A DNA stretch of 64,000 bases from positions 1-64,000 of the forward strand of contig NZ_VTOX01000008.1 in NCBI RefSeq assembly GCF_012184415.1, given 5' to 3'. A model generated the notes under the pieces. The model searched no databases. It worked only from the letters and a program-made list of their open reading frames with translations, and was not told the origin of the DNA. Position 1 is the stretch's first letter. Each line of letters opens with the position of its first letter. The stretch is from Ramlibacter lithotrophicus (GTDB lineage Bacteria; Pseudomonadota; Gammaproteobacteria; Burkholderiales; Burkholderiaceae_C). Shown here piece after piece: positions 48,646-57,574 of this stretch. The translations under genes were made by a program, and so were the position numbers.

Positions 48646-50261
48646 GCGACATCAGGGACATCCGCATGCAGGTCATGTGGAACCGCCTCATTTCGGTGGT
48701 CGAGGAACAGGCGATGACGCTGCTGCGCACCGCCTTCTCCACCTCCGTGCGCGAAGCCGGGGACCTCTCCGCCGGCGTGTTCAATCCGCGCGGCGAGATG
48801 CTCGCCCAGGCGGTCACGGGCACGCCGGGCCACGTCAACACCATGGCCGAGGCCGTCGGGCACTTCATGGCCGCGATTCCGCGCGACCAGATGCATCCGG
48901 GCGACACCTACGTGACCAACGATCCCTGGCACGGCACCGGGCACCTGCATGACGTGACGATGGTGTCGCCGTCGTTCCTCGGCGACGAGCTGGTCGGCTT
49001 CTTCGCGTGCACCGCGCACGTGGTGGACGTCGGCGGCCGCGGGTTCGGGGCGGACGGCAAGTCCGTCTACGAGGAAGGCATCCTGGTCCCGATCATGAAG
49101 TTCATCGACCGGGGCGTGGTGAACCGCGACCTGATCCACATCCTGCGGGCCAACGTGCGCCAGCCCAACCAGCTGGTCGGCGACTTCTATTCGCTGGCGT
49201 CCTGCAACGAGGTGGGCCATCGCCGCCTGCTCGACATGATGAGCGAGATCGGCCTCACGTCGCTCGACGCGCTCGGCGAATTCATCTTCACGCGCACGCG
49301 CGAGGCGGCACTCGAGCGCCTGCGCGCGCTGCCCAAGGGCACCTGGGCCAACGAGCTGACCTCCGACGGTTACGACGACCCGGTGCGGCTGGTGGCCGCC
49401 GTCACCATCGCCGACGACGGCGTGCACATCGACTGCACCGGCACCTCGCCCGTCAGCCGCTGGGGCATCAACGTCCCGATCAGCTACACCAAGGCGTATG
49501 CGGCATACGGGTTCAAGTGCATCGTCGCGCCGGACATCCCCAACAATTCCGCCTTGCTGCAGCTGGTGCACGTGACCTCCCCGGTCAACATCCTCAACGC
49601 GGAGCGGCCCGCGCCGGTGTCGCTGCGGCACGTGATCGGCCACCTCGTGCCCGACCTCGTGCTGGGGGCGCTCACCAAGGCGCTGCCCGGGCAGATCCTG
49701 GCCGAGGGCGCCGGCTCGCTGTGGAACTTCCACATGTCGTTCCGGCCGGTGGCCGGCAAGACCGGGCGCCACGCGGAAGTTCTGATGTTCAACTCGGGAG
49801 GCATGGGCGCCCGGCCGGGGCTCGACGGCCTTTCGGCGACGGCCTTTCCCTCCGGCGTCCAGACGATGCCGGTCGAAGCGACCGAGCAGACCGGTCCGGT
49901 CGTGGTCTGGCGCAAGGAACTGAGGCCGGACTCCGGCGGCGATGGCGCATGCCGCGGCGGACTGGGACAGATCATCGAAATCGAAGCGGCGGCCGGCCAT
50001 GAATTCGATTTCTCGGCGATGCTCGACCGCACCCGCCATGCGCCGCGAGGCCGCGACGGCGGCCAGGACGGCGCCGTGGGCATCGCGCGCCTGGACGACG
50101 GCACCCGGCTGCGGCCCAAGGGCTGGCAGTTCGTGCCCGCGGGGCGCCGCCTGATCCTCGAACTGCCGGGTGGCGGGGGCCACGGCGATCCCGCCAAGCG
50201 CAGCGCCGAGCAGAGGGCGCTGGATCGCCTGCGCGGCTACGTCACGGTCGACGCGAAATGA
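48642..50261 (+). CDS. hyuB: Hydantoinase/oxoprolinase-type subunit B (HyuB)
   Basis: This 539-residue protein matches HyuB: LISVVEEQAMTLLRTAFSTSVREAGDLSAGVFNPRGEMLAQA, PGHVNTMAEAVGHFM, TYVTNDPWHGTGHLHDVTMVSP and CTAHVVDVGGRGFGADGKSVYEEGILVP, with the G-rich tail LELPGGGGHGDPAKR. It joins HyuA in the amidohydrolase. Both start and stop overlap their neighbours by ATGA, so hyuA-hyuB-aminotransferase are one unit. Confidence 0.9.
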   Translation: MSDIRDIRMQVMWNRLISVVEEQAMTLLRTAFSTSVREAGDLSAGVFNPRGEMLAQAVTGTPGHVNTMAEAVGHFMAAIPRDQMHPGDTYVTNDPWHGTGHLHDVTMVSPSFLGDELVGFFACTAHVVDVGGRGFGADGKSVYEEGILVPIMKFIDRGVVNRDLIHILRANVRQPNQLVGDFYSLASCNEVGHRRLLDMMSEIGLTSLDALGEFIFTRTREAALERLRALPKGTWANELTSDGYDDPVRLVAAVTIADDGVHIDCTGTSPVSRWGINVPISYTKAYAAYGFKCIVAPDIPNNSALLQLVHVTSPVNILNAERPAPVSLRHVIGHLVPDLVLGALTKALPGQILAEGAGSLWNFHMSFRPVAGKTGRHAEVLMFNSGGMGARPGLDGLSATAFPSGVQTMPVEATEQTGPVVVWRKELRPDSGGDGACRGGLGQIIEIEAAAGHEFDFSAMLDRTRHAPRGRDGGQDGAVGIARLDDGTRLRPKGWQFVPAGRRLILELPGGGGHGDPAKRSAEQRALDRLRGYVTVDAK

Positions 50262-51487
50262 ACTACCTCGCGTCGCGGCTCGCCGCGGTCAAGCCGTCCG
50301 CCTCGATGGCGGCCTCGCAGGCCGCGAAGGCCCTCGGCGCCAGCGGCGTCGACGTCATCGACCTGGGGCTGGGGGAGCCCGACTTTCCGACGCCGGCCCA
50401 CATCGTCGAGGCGGCCCATGCGGCGGCCCGGGCTGGGCAGACGCTGTACACGGCCGCCCATGGCACGGCGGCACTGCGCGAAGCCATCGCCTCCAAGTTC
50501 AGGCGCGAGAACGGCCTGGATTGCTCGGCTGCCGATGTCGCGCTGGCCAACGGGGCCAAGCAGATCATCTTCAATGCGTTGATGGCGACGCTCGATCCCG
50601 GCGACGAGGTGATCCTGCCGGCGCCGTACTTCGTTTCCTATCCGGAGATGGTCAAGCTGGTCGGCGGCACGCCGGTGGTGGTCGAATGCGGGGCGGAAAC
50701 CGGGTTCAAGCTGACACCGGAACTGCTCGCGCCGGCGATCGGTGCGAGGACCAAGTGGCTGTTCCTCAACTCGCCAGGCAATCCGTCGGGCGCCGTGTAT
50801 TCGGCGGACGAACTGAAATCGCTCGGCGAGGCGCTGGCCCGGCATCCCCACGTCATGGTGCTGTCGGACGAGATCTACGAGCACATCCTGTTCGACGGAC
50901 ACCGTTTCGCCTCGTTCGGGCAGGCCTGCCCGGGGCTGCGGGACCGCACGCTCGTCGTCAACGGCGTTTCGAAGTCATATGCCATGACGGGCTGGCGGGT
51001 CGGCTATGCCGTCGGGCCGGCCCCGCTGGTGACGGCGATGTCCGTCGTGCAAAGCCAGTCGGTCACCTCGGTGTGCGCCGTGGCGCAGGCAGCCGCCCTG
51101 GCTGCCCTGACGGGACCGCAGGACTGCGTCGCGGCGTTCCGCGGCGCCTTCGAGCGGCGGCGCGACCTCGTGGTCGGCCGGGTGCGCACCATCGAGGGGC
51201 TGACGCTGGCGCCGCCGGCCGGTGCGTTCTACGCGTATCTCGGCTGCGAGCGGCTGATCGGCCGGCGCACGCCGAGCGGCGCCATCTTGCGCGACGACGT
51301 CGCCGTGGCGGCCTACCTGCTGCAGGAAGGGCACGTCGCATCGGTGCCCGGAAGCGCCTACGGCCTGTCGCCGTACTTCCGCATCTCGACCGCCGCCAGC
51401 GATGCCGTGCTCACCGAGGCCATGGACCGCATCTCCCGCGCCGTGGCCGCGTTGACCGCGCCCGTGGCACACCCTTTGCTAGCATGA
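50258..51487 (+). CDS. Class I aminotransferase (aspartate-aminotransferase-like)
   Basis: This 409-residue PLP enzyme has Lys239 in VVNGVSKSYAMTGWRVGY, the Schiff-base site. GLGEPDFPTPAHIVEAAHAAARAGQTLYTAAHGTAALREAIASKF is the start, LNSPGNPSGAVYS binds PLP, and DEIYEHILFDG carries the Asp. It would transfer the amino group of the amino acid released by HyuAB. It overlaps hyuB by ATGA. Exact substrate open. Confidence 0.88.
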   Translation: MNYLASRLAAVKPSASMAASQAAKALGASGVDVIDLGLGEPDFPTPAHIVEAAHAAARAGQTLYTAAHGTAALREAIASKFRRENGLDCSAADVALANGAKQIIFNALMATLDPGDEVILPAPYFVSYPEMVKLVGGTPVVVECGAETGFKLTPELLAPAIGARTKWLFLNSPGNPSGAVYSADELKSLGEALARHPHVMVLSDEIYEHILFDGHRFASFGQACPGLRDRTLVVNGVSKSYAMTGWRVGYAVGPAPLVTAMSVVQSQSVTSVCAVAQAAALAALTGPQDCVAAFRGAFERRRDLVVGRVRTIEGLTLAPPAGAFYAYLGCERLIGRRTPSGAILRDDVAVAAYLLQEGHVASVPGSAYGLSPYFRISTAASDAVLTEAMDRISRAVAALTAPVAHPLLA

Positions 51488-51548
51488 CAACACGGATTCT
51501 GGAGCAGACGTAGCGGTAGTCGTTGGATCTTTCACCAAAGGAGACAGT

Positions 51549-52538
51549 ATGCGTATCGGAACCTTCCTCAAGTCGATGGTGTTCACGCTCGCGGCCGCCG
51601 GCGCGAGCCTGCCGGCCCAGGCGCAGACGACCTGGACGATGGCCTCGGGCTATCCAGAGAGCAGCTTCTTCACCCAGAACATCCGCCAGTTCATCAAGGA
51701 GGTCGAGGACAAGAGCGGCGGCAAGCTGAAGATCGACCTGCGCTCCAACGACAGCCTCATCAAGCTCGACGCGATCAAGCGCGCCGTGCAGTCCGGCCAG
51801 ATCCAGATCGGCGAGATCCGCCTGGGCGTCTACGGCAACGAAGCCGCGATGTACAACCTCGACAACACGCCCGGCGTCGCGGTCGACTACAACCAGGCGA
51901 TGAAGCTCGCCAATGCCCAGGCTCCGTTCTTCGACAACATGTTCAAGAAGAACGGCATGCGCCTCGTGACCATGGTTCCGTGGCCCGGCCAGGGTTTCTA
52001 CACCAAGCAGCCCGTCAACAGCCTGGCGGACCTGAAGGGCCAGAAGCTGCGGATCTACTCGAAGCAGACGCAGCAACTCGGCGACCGCCTCGGAATGCAG
52101 GCCCTGATCCTTCCGTTCGCCGAAGTGCCGCAGGCGTTCTCGACCGGCATGATCCAGTCGCTTTGGACCAGCGCCCAGACCGGTGTCGACGTCAAGGCGT
52201 GGGAGAACGTCAAGCACTTTACCTATACCGGCACCATGCACAACAAGAACGCCATCATCGTGAACGAGCGTGCGCTGCGCCAGCTCGATGCGAACCTGCA
52301 GAAGATCGTGCTGGATGCCGGAAACGCCGCCACCTTGCGCGGATTCGAGATGAGCAAGAAGGCCAGCGCCGACCGCGAGCAGACGCTCAAGGAGAACGGC
52401 ATGGTGATTGCGCAGGCGCCCAAGGACGTGCTCGCGAAGATGGACGAGATCGGCAAGGACATGATCGCCGAATGGCTCGCCACCGCGACGCCCGACGAAA
52501 AGGCGGTCTACGAGACCTACCGCAGCAGTCTCAAGTAA
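51549..52538 (+). CDS. dctP: TRAP transporter periplasmic receptor (DctP family)
   Basis: This 329-residue protein has a signal peptide (ends AQA-Q). The DctP fold is shown by TWTMASGYPESSFFTQNIRQFIKEVEDKSGGKLKIDLRS, ALILPFAEVPQAFSTGMIQSLWTSAQTGVDVKAWENV and QRADANLQKIVLDAG-like tail. It would capture a carboxylate or amide for the DctQM permease that follows. It lies 61 bases after the aminotransferase with its own AAAGGAGA ribosome site. Confidence 0.88.
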   Translation: MRIGTFLKSMVFTLAAAGASLPAQAQTTWTMASGYPESSFFTQNIRQFIKEVEDKSGGKLKIDLRSNDSLIKLDAIKRAVQSGQIQIGEIRLGVYGNEAAMYNLDNTPGVAVDYNQAMKLANAQAPFFDNMFKKNGMRLVTMVPWPGQGFYTKQPVNSLADLKGQKLRIYSKQTQQLGDRLGMQALILPFAEVPQAFSTGMIQSLWTSAQTGVDVKAWENVKHFTYTGTMHNKNAIIVNERALRQLDANLQKIVLDAGNAATLRGFEMSKKASADREQTLKENGMVIAQAPKDVLAKMDEIGKDMIAEWLATATPDEKAVYETYRSSLK

Positions 52539-52614
52539 CAACGAGCCCGCGGGCCGGCGGCGCCCGGTCCCCGGGCCCGCGGCGCCGCCGCGCTTTGCCG
52601 ACGCGAGGTCTCAC

Positions 52615-53136
52615 ATGGTCAGATCGGTTCTGGACAGCTTCTATCTCGTCTGCGGCTACCTGGCCGCCGCGTTCATGGTGGGCATCGGCGTGTGCATCCT
52701 GGCGCAGATCGCCTGGCGCATGCGCGGCCTCACGCTGGATGCCACCGAAGCGTCGGGGTTCTGCCTGGCAGCCGCCACCTTCCTGGGACTGGCCCATACG
52801 ATGCGCCACGGTTCGCACGTGCGGATCGACCTGCTCACGAGCCGCCTGCCGGGGCGGTTGCGGCACCGGATGAACATCCTGAACTGCCTGCTCGGTGCCG
52901 CCGTGACCGGCTATCTCGCCTGGAACGTCGGCCTGCTGGCGCTGCAGTCGTTCAACTTCCGCGACGTCAGCCCGGGACTGCTCGCGATGCCGATGTGGAT
53001 TCCGCAGACCGGTGCCGCGCTCGGCGTCGCGGCCCTGTCCATCGCCCTGCTGGATGAAGTGGTCTGGCTGCTCGGGGGGCGCGATTCGCGTTACGGGGCG
53101 CCCGACGAGGTCCGGATCGACGCGCCCGTCGCCTGA
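52615..53136 (+). CDS. dctQ: TRAP transporter small permease (DctQ)
   Basis: This 173-residue protein has four TM helices (about 10-30, 47-66, 87-108, 130-150). The motif TFLGLAHTMRHGSHVRIDLLTSRLP is the DctQ signature. It couples the DctP receptor to DctM. Start follows the dctP stop by 76 bases. Confidence 0.85.
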   Translation: MVRSVLDSFYLVCGYLAAAFMVGIGVCILAQIAWRMRGLTLDATEASGFCLAAATFLGLAHTMRHGSHVRIDLLTSRLPGRLRHRMNILNCLLGAAVTGYLAWNVGLLALQSFNFRDVSPGLLAMPMWIPQTGAALGVAALSIALLDEVVWLLGGRDSRYGAPDEVRIDAPVA

Positions 53137-53147
53137 GGCGCTGCAAG

Positions 53148-54449
53148 ATGGACAACACCGCAATCGCCTCGCTCGTCCTCGCCGGGCTGCTCCTGCTGCT
53201 CCTGGCGGGCGGCTTCTGGATCGCGCTGTCGTTGCTGACCGTGGGCATGGTCCTGATGGGCCTGTTCTCCACGGCGCCGATGGGCTCGCTGGTGGCATCC
53301 ACGCTCTGGGACTCGAGTTGGGGCTGGGCCTTGACGGCGCTGCCGCTCTTCATCTGGATGGGCGAGATCCTGTTCCGCTCGAACCTGTCCTCCAACATGT
53401 TCGAGGGCCTGGCGCCCTGGGTGAACCGTCTGCCCGGCGGGCTGCTGCACGTCAACGTGCTGGGCTGCGGCATCATGGCGGCCGTAGCGGGATCCTCCGC
53501 GGTGACCTGCGCCACCATCGGTCGCATGAGCGTGCCGGAGCTGCAGCGCCAGCAGTACCCGCTGAACCTGACCATCGGCACCCTGGCGGGCTCGGGCACG
53601 CTGGGCCTGCTGATCCCGCCGTCGATCATCATGATCGTCTACGGCGTGACCGCCGAAGTCTCGGTGGCCAAGCTGTTCATCGCCGGAATCATCCCGGGCA
53701 TCCTGCTGATGTTGTTCTTCTCGGGGTACACGGCGCTGTGGAGCATCGTCCACCGGGACCGCATGCCGCCGCCCGGCCCGTCGATGCCGTTGCGCCAGAA
53801 GCTGTACCACTCGCGCCGGTTGGTCCCCGTTGCATTGCTGATCGCCTCGATCATCGGCTCGATCTACGGCGGTCTTGCCACGCCGACCGAAGCGGCGACG
53901 ATCGGCGTGATGGGCGCGCTCGCGTTATCCGCGATCACCGGGTCCCTGACGCGCGAGACCTTCGTCGAAGGCGTGATGGCGGCGATGCGCACCTCGTGCA
54001 TGATCGCCTTCATCATCGCCTGCGCGGCCTGCCTGACGATCGCCGTGGCCTTCGTCGACATTCCCCGCACCCTCGCTTCCTGGGTCGATGCGTTCCATTT
54101 GTCGCGCTATGCGCTGCTCGGCGTCCTGGCGATCCTGATGCTGATCCTCGGCTGTTTTCTCGAAGGCATCTCGATCATCGTCCTGACCTCCTCCGTGGTC
54201 CTGCCCATGGTCCAGGCCGCCGGGATCGACCTGCTGTGGTTCGGCATCTACATGACGATCCTGATCGAAGCCGCCCAGATCACGCCGCCGGTCGGCTTCA
54301 ACCTGTTCGTGCTGCAGAGCATCACGGGCAAGGACATCCTGACGGTGACCCGCGCGACCATGCCGTACTTCTTCCTCCTGATGGCCGTGCTGGTTCTCAC
54401 GGTCGTCTTCCCCCAGATCGTGCTGATCGGGCCGCAGATCATGAGGTAG
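53148..54449 (+). CDS. dctM: TRAP transporter large permease (DctM)
   Basis: This 433-residue protein has about 12 TM helices. DctM blocks are VAGSSAVTCATIGRMSVPEL, IGTLAGSGTLGLLIPPSIIMIVYGVTAEVSVAKLFIAGIIPG, GGLATPTEAATIGVMGAL and ITPPVGFNLFVLQSITGKDI. It carries out sodium-driven import. It begins 11 bases after dctQ. Confidence 0.9.
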   Translation: MDNTAIASLVLAGLLLLLLAGGFWIALSLLTVGMVLMGLFSTAPMGSLVASTLWDSSWGWALTALPLFIWMGEILFRSNLSSNMFEGLAPWVNRLPGGLLHVNVLGCGIMAAVAGSSAVTCATIGRMSVPELQRQQYPLNLTIGTLAGSGTLGLLIPPSIIMIVYGVTAEVSVAKLFIAGIIPGILLMLFFSGYTALWSIVHRDRMPPPGPSMPLRQKLYHSRRLVPVALLIASIIGSIYGGLATPTEAATIGVMGALALSAITGSLTRETFVEGVMAAMRTSCMIAFIIACAACLTIAVAFVDIPRTLASWVDAFHLSRYALLGVLAILMLILGCFLEGISIIVLTSSVVLPMVQAAGIDLLWFGIYMTILIEAAQITPPVGFNLFVLQSITGKDILTVTRATMPYFFLLMAVLVLTVVFPQIVLIGPQIMR

Positions 54450-54596
54450 CCGCCGTCGGCGGCCGGGACGGGTGGAAACACGGAGTCGAGTCACGGAACC
54501 CGGCCGCAATAATGGCCCTGACGGTCGCCCGGAAGGGCGGCCGTTGGCAGCAGGTGACGTTCGAATGACCACTCACGATCAGATCGGGGCCACGTG

Positions 54597-55556
54597 ATGC
54601 GCGGGGCCACCCTGGCGATGCCCCGCAGGGCCCGGCTGCCGTCCCTGACTGCACTGCGCGCCTTCCACGTCGTCTTCCAATGCCTCAGCCTGCAACGGGC
54701 GGGCGAGGAACTGTCGGTCACTCCGCAGGCGGTCGGGCAGCAGATCAAGCTGCTGGAGGAAACGCTCAAGGTCACGCTGTTCGAGCGCAAGGGCCGCTCC
54801 CTCCAGCCCACGGAGTCGGCGCTGCTGCTGGCGACCTTCGTCAAGTCGGGCTTCGACGAGTTTGCGGAGGGCGTGCGGCGCGTCACGAAGTCGGACCACC
54901 GCAGCTACGTTGCGCTGAACGTCAGCCCGTATTTCGCGACGCATTACCTGGTGCCGACCCTGTCGGTCCTCGGGGAGGCGGCCCCCAGCACCGAGATCCG
55001 CCTGACGACCAGCGTCCATCTGCCCGACTTCGAGCAGGACGAGGCAGACATCGCGATCCAGTGGGGGTACGGCAACTGGAAGGGCTACGACTGGACCCAC
55101 CTGGTCTCGGATCCCAAGGTCATATGCTGCACGCCGGCGATTGCGAGAAACATCAGCAGCCCGTCCGACCTGGCGCGGGTGGGACTGCTGAACTCCATCG
55201 CCGCGAAGCGCCTCTGGGAAGACATCTTCCGGCACCTCGGCGTGGACGAACGGCCGCCGGTGCACAAGATCGGGTTCGACGACTCCGCCACCATGCGCCG
55301 CGCGACGCTGCAGGGCATTGGCGTCGGCCTGCTGTCCGAGATCCATGCCGACGAGGACATCCGCTCCGGGGCATTGGTGGCCCCGCTGGGGCGCGAGGTG
55401 CTCAGCGACATGCCGCCCAGCGACGTACCGGGGTTCTACCTGGTGGCGCCGCGCTCCAAGCTGCGGGTGGCGTCCGTTGCGGCGTTGTACCGCTGGCTGT
55501 TCGACGAGGACTGGAGCGTCGCCCGCCGGCTCGCGCTGGGAAACGCGCGTACCTGA
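54597..55556 (+). CDS. LysR-family regulator (GcvA/AmpR-like)
   Basis: This 319-residue protein has an N-terminal HTH (LTALRAFHVVFQCLSLQRAGEELSVTPQAVGQQIKLLEETLKVTLFERKGRS) and a ligand-binding C-terminal half. The pattern LPSLTALRAF with PTLSVLGEAAPSTEIRLTTSVHLPDFEQDEADIAIQWGYGNW is typical of the GcvA branch. It follows dctM in the same direction and probably controls the upstream amide/TRAP genes. Confidence 0.85.
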   Translation: MRGATLAMPRRARLPSLTALRAFHVVFQCLSLQRAGEELSVTPQAVGQQIKLLEETLKVTLFERKGRSLQPTESALLLATFVKSGFDEFAEGVRRVTKSDHRSYVALNVSPYFATHYLVPTLSVLGEAAPSTEIRLTTSVHLPDFEQDEADIAIQWGYGNWKGYDWTHLVSDPKVICCTPAIARNISSPSDLARVGLLNSIAAKRLWEDIFRHLGVDERPPVHKIGFDDSATMRRATLQGIGVGLLSEIHADEDIRSGALVAPLGREVLSDMPPSDVPGFYLVAPRSKLRVASVAALYRWLFDEDWSVARRLALGNART

Positions 55557-55620
55557 TGCGGGTGCGCGGCGGCGCGGGCTTCCGCCCAAAGAGGAAGCGG
55601 CGCACCGGACCCGGCCTGCG

Positions 55621-56388
55621 TCACGGGTGCCAGCGCGATACCGCGGCCGGCGTGGCCGGCGACCGGGTTCCGGCCAGCGCATACGAAAGCTGGTTCGCCG
55701 CGCGGATGACCATCTTCGCGTGTTTCTCCAGCAGGCCCTTGGTGAGCCGGGAGCTGGGTCCCGAAATGCACATGGAGCCGAGCAGGCGCCAGTTCAGGCC
55801 GAAGACGGGCGCGGCGACGCTGGCGACCTCGGCTTCGCGCTCGCCCATCGAGATGTGGTAGCCGCGCTCCCGGATGGCTTCATAGGGTTCGCCCTTGGCC
55901 CCGCTGAACGCCAGGATCACCCGCCCGGGCGCGCCGCTGCCCAGGGGCAGGCGCTCGCCGATGCGCACGTTGTGGCGGACCGACCGGGGTCCTTCGATGC
56001 GGGCGACGCAGGAGCGGATGTCGCCTTCGCGCACGTAGAACGACGCGCTCTCGCCGGTCTGCTTCACCAGTTCGTGCAGCGCGGGCTCCACCACGTTGTT
56101 GACGTCGAATCCGGCCTGGTACCGTGCACCGAGCCACCCGGCCGCGGGCCCCAGCCGCCACTGGCCGTCCTCCGTCTGCACCATGTACTGGCTGAGCGCC
56201 AGGGTCCGGGCCAGCCTGAGGGCCGTCGTCTTGTGCATCCGTGCGCGACGGCTGAGCTCGGCCAGGCTCAGCGCCCACTCGCCCACCGTGAAGGCTTCCA
56301 TCAGCGACAGGGCCCGGGTGACGGCGATCACGCCGCCGTCCTTCTCGGCGGTCCGTCGCTCACCGCTTGTTTCGTCCGTGTTGCGCAT
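55621..56388 (-). CDS. IclR-family regulator
   Basis: This 255-residue protein has an HTH (VTRALSLMEAFTVGEWALSLAELSRRARMHKTTALRLARTLA) and an IclR effector domain (VRIGERLPLGSGAPGRVILAF, APVFGLNWRLLGSMCISGPSSRL). It is transcribed away from a Bug receptor gene, and an inverted repeat (56391-56431) lies between the two. It would regulate the receptor, aldolase and dehydrogenase downstream of it. The ligand is unknown. Confidence 0.87.
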   Translation of the reverse strand: MRNTDETSGERRTAEKDGGVIAVTRALSLMEAFTVGEWALSLAELSRRARMHKTTALRLARTLALSQYMVQTEDGQWRLGPAAGWLGARYQAGFDVNNVVEPALHELVKQTGESASFYVREGDIRSCVARIEGPRSVRHNVRIGERLPLGSGAPGRVILAFSGAKGEPYEAIRERGYHISMGEREAEVASVAAPVFGLNWRLLGSMCISGPSSRLTKGLLEKHAKMVIRAANQLSYALAGTRSPATPAAVSRWHP

Positions 56389-56390
56389 CT

Positions 56391-56431
56391 CGCACCGTGG
56401 TCCACCGCATGAAACGGTATTGTACGGTGCG
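56391..56431. promoter_or_regulatory. Candidate IclR operator between divergent genes
   Basis: CGCACCGT (56391-56398) and ACGGTGCG (56424-56431) are perfect 8-base inverted arms 25 bases apart. Between them, ACCG (56403-56406) and CGGT (56414-56417) form a second, inner pair. The repeat begins 2 bases beyond the IclR start codon and is 63 bases upstream of the receptor start, a typical place for autoregulation and divergent control. Confidence 0.45.
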
Positions 56432-56494
56432 GAACATCGACCTAGAGTCCGGACCTGTCGCCGCTCGGGCGCGCATCTTCACCGGAGACACCCA

Positions 56495-57460
56495 ATGCAC
56501 ATTTCCCGTCGTTCCCTCGTCGCCATTGCCGCCGGCGCCATCCTGTCCGGCAGCCTCCACGCCCAGGCCTGGCCCGCCAAGCCGGTGCGCATGGTCGTGC
56601 CGTTTCCGGCGGGCGGTGGCACGGACCTGATCACCCGCGAGGTCGCCAACCGGCTGGCGGGTTCCGGCTACACCTTCGTCCTGGACAACAAGCCCGGGTC
56701 GGGCGGCAACATCGGCGTCGATGCGGCGGCCAAGGCGGCGCCCGACGGCTACACCTTCGTGATGGGCCAGACCAGCAACCTGGCCATCAATCCCACGCTG
56801 TATTCGAAGCTTCCGTACGATCCCCTGAAGGACCTGACGCCCGTGAGCCTGGTCGCCAGCGCGCCGCTGGTGATCGTGGTGGGCGCGGACTCGCCGTTCA
56901 AGAGCCTGGCCGACGTCGTGAACGCGGCGAAGGCGCGGCCCGCGACCATCAATTTCGCGACCTCCGGGAACGGCACCGTCGCCCACCTGGCAGCCGAGGC
57001 CTTCCAGAAGGCGGCGAACGTCAAGCTCACCCACATCCCTTACAAGGGCGCGGCGCAAGGAGCCACCGACGTGATCAGCGGGCAGGTGCACCTGTACGTG
57101 TCGTCCATCCCCACGCTGCTGGGCTACATCAAGAGCGGGAAGATGCGTCCGATCGCCGTGACCTCGGCCAGGCGCGCCGATGACCTGCCGCAGGTGCCGG
57201 CGATTGCCGAGACGTACAAGGGGTTCGACGCGGTGACCTGGTTCGGCATCGTCGGGCCGGCCAACCTCCCCAAGGAAGTCGTGGCCAAGCTCAACGCGGA
57301 CATCAACAAGGTGCTGAAGGATCCCGAACTGCGCAAGAAACTGGGCGACCAGGGCGCCGACGTCGCGGGGAGCACGCCGGAACAGTTCGCGACCCTGATC
57401 CGCGACGACATCGTCCGCTGGGGAAAGATCGTCAAGGAATCCAACGCCAGGATCGACTGA
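56495..57460 (+). CDS. Bug-type periplasmic receptor (TTT), third copy
   Basis: This 321-residue protein has a signal peptide (ends LHA-Q). Bug blocks are MVVPFPAGGGTDLITREVANRLA, VLDNKPGSGGNIGVDAAAKAAPDGYTFVMGQTSN, INFATSGNGTVAHLAAEAF, LTHIPYKGAAQGATDVISGQVHLY and LPQVPAIAETYKGFDAVTWFGIVGP. It is the classic form of the family, unlike the more divergent tartrate-linked copy. Its ligand is likely the substrate of the RraA aldolase next door, by inference. Confidence 0.88.
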   Translation: MHISRRSLVAIAAGAILSGSLHAQAWPAKPVRMVVPFPAGGGTDLITREVANRLAGSGYTFVLDNKPGSGGNIGVDAAAKAAPDGYTFVMGQTSNLAINPTLYSKLPYDPLKDLTPVSLVASAPLVIVVGADSPFKSLADVVNAAKARPATINFATSGNGTVAHLAAEAFQKAANVKLTHIPYKGAAQGATDVISGQVHLYVSSIPTLLGYIKSGKMRPIAVTSARRADDLPQVPAIAETYKGFDAVTWFGIVGPANLPKEVVAKLNADINKVLKDPELRKKLGDQGADVAGSTPEQFATLIRDDIVRWGKIVKESNARID

Positions 57461-57574
57461 CCGGCCGGCGCGCGCGCCGAGCCGCCGCCAATCCGCTCCC
57501 GCCCGTTCGAGCCGCGGCGCTGCCGCCGCGGCCGTGCCGGCCCGCGCCTGCGCCTTTCATTTCACGAGAACGCA

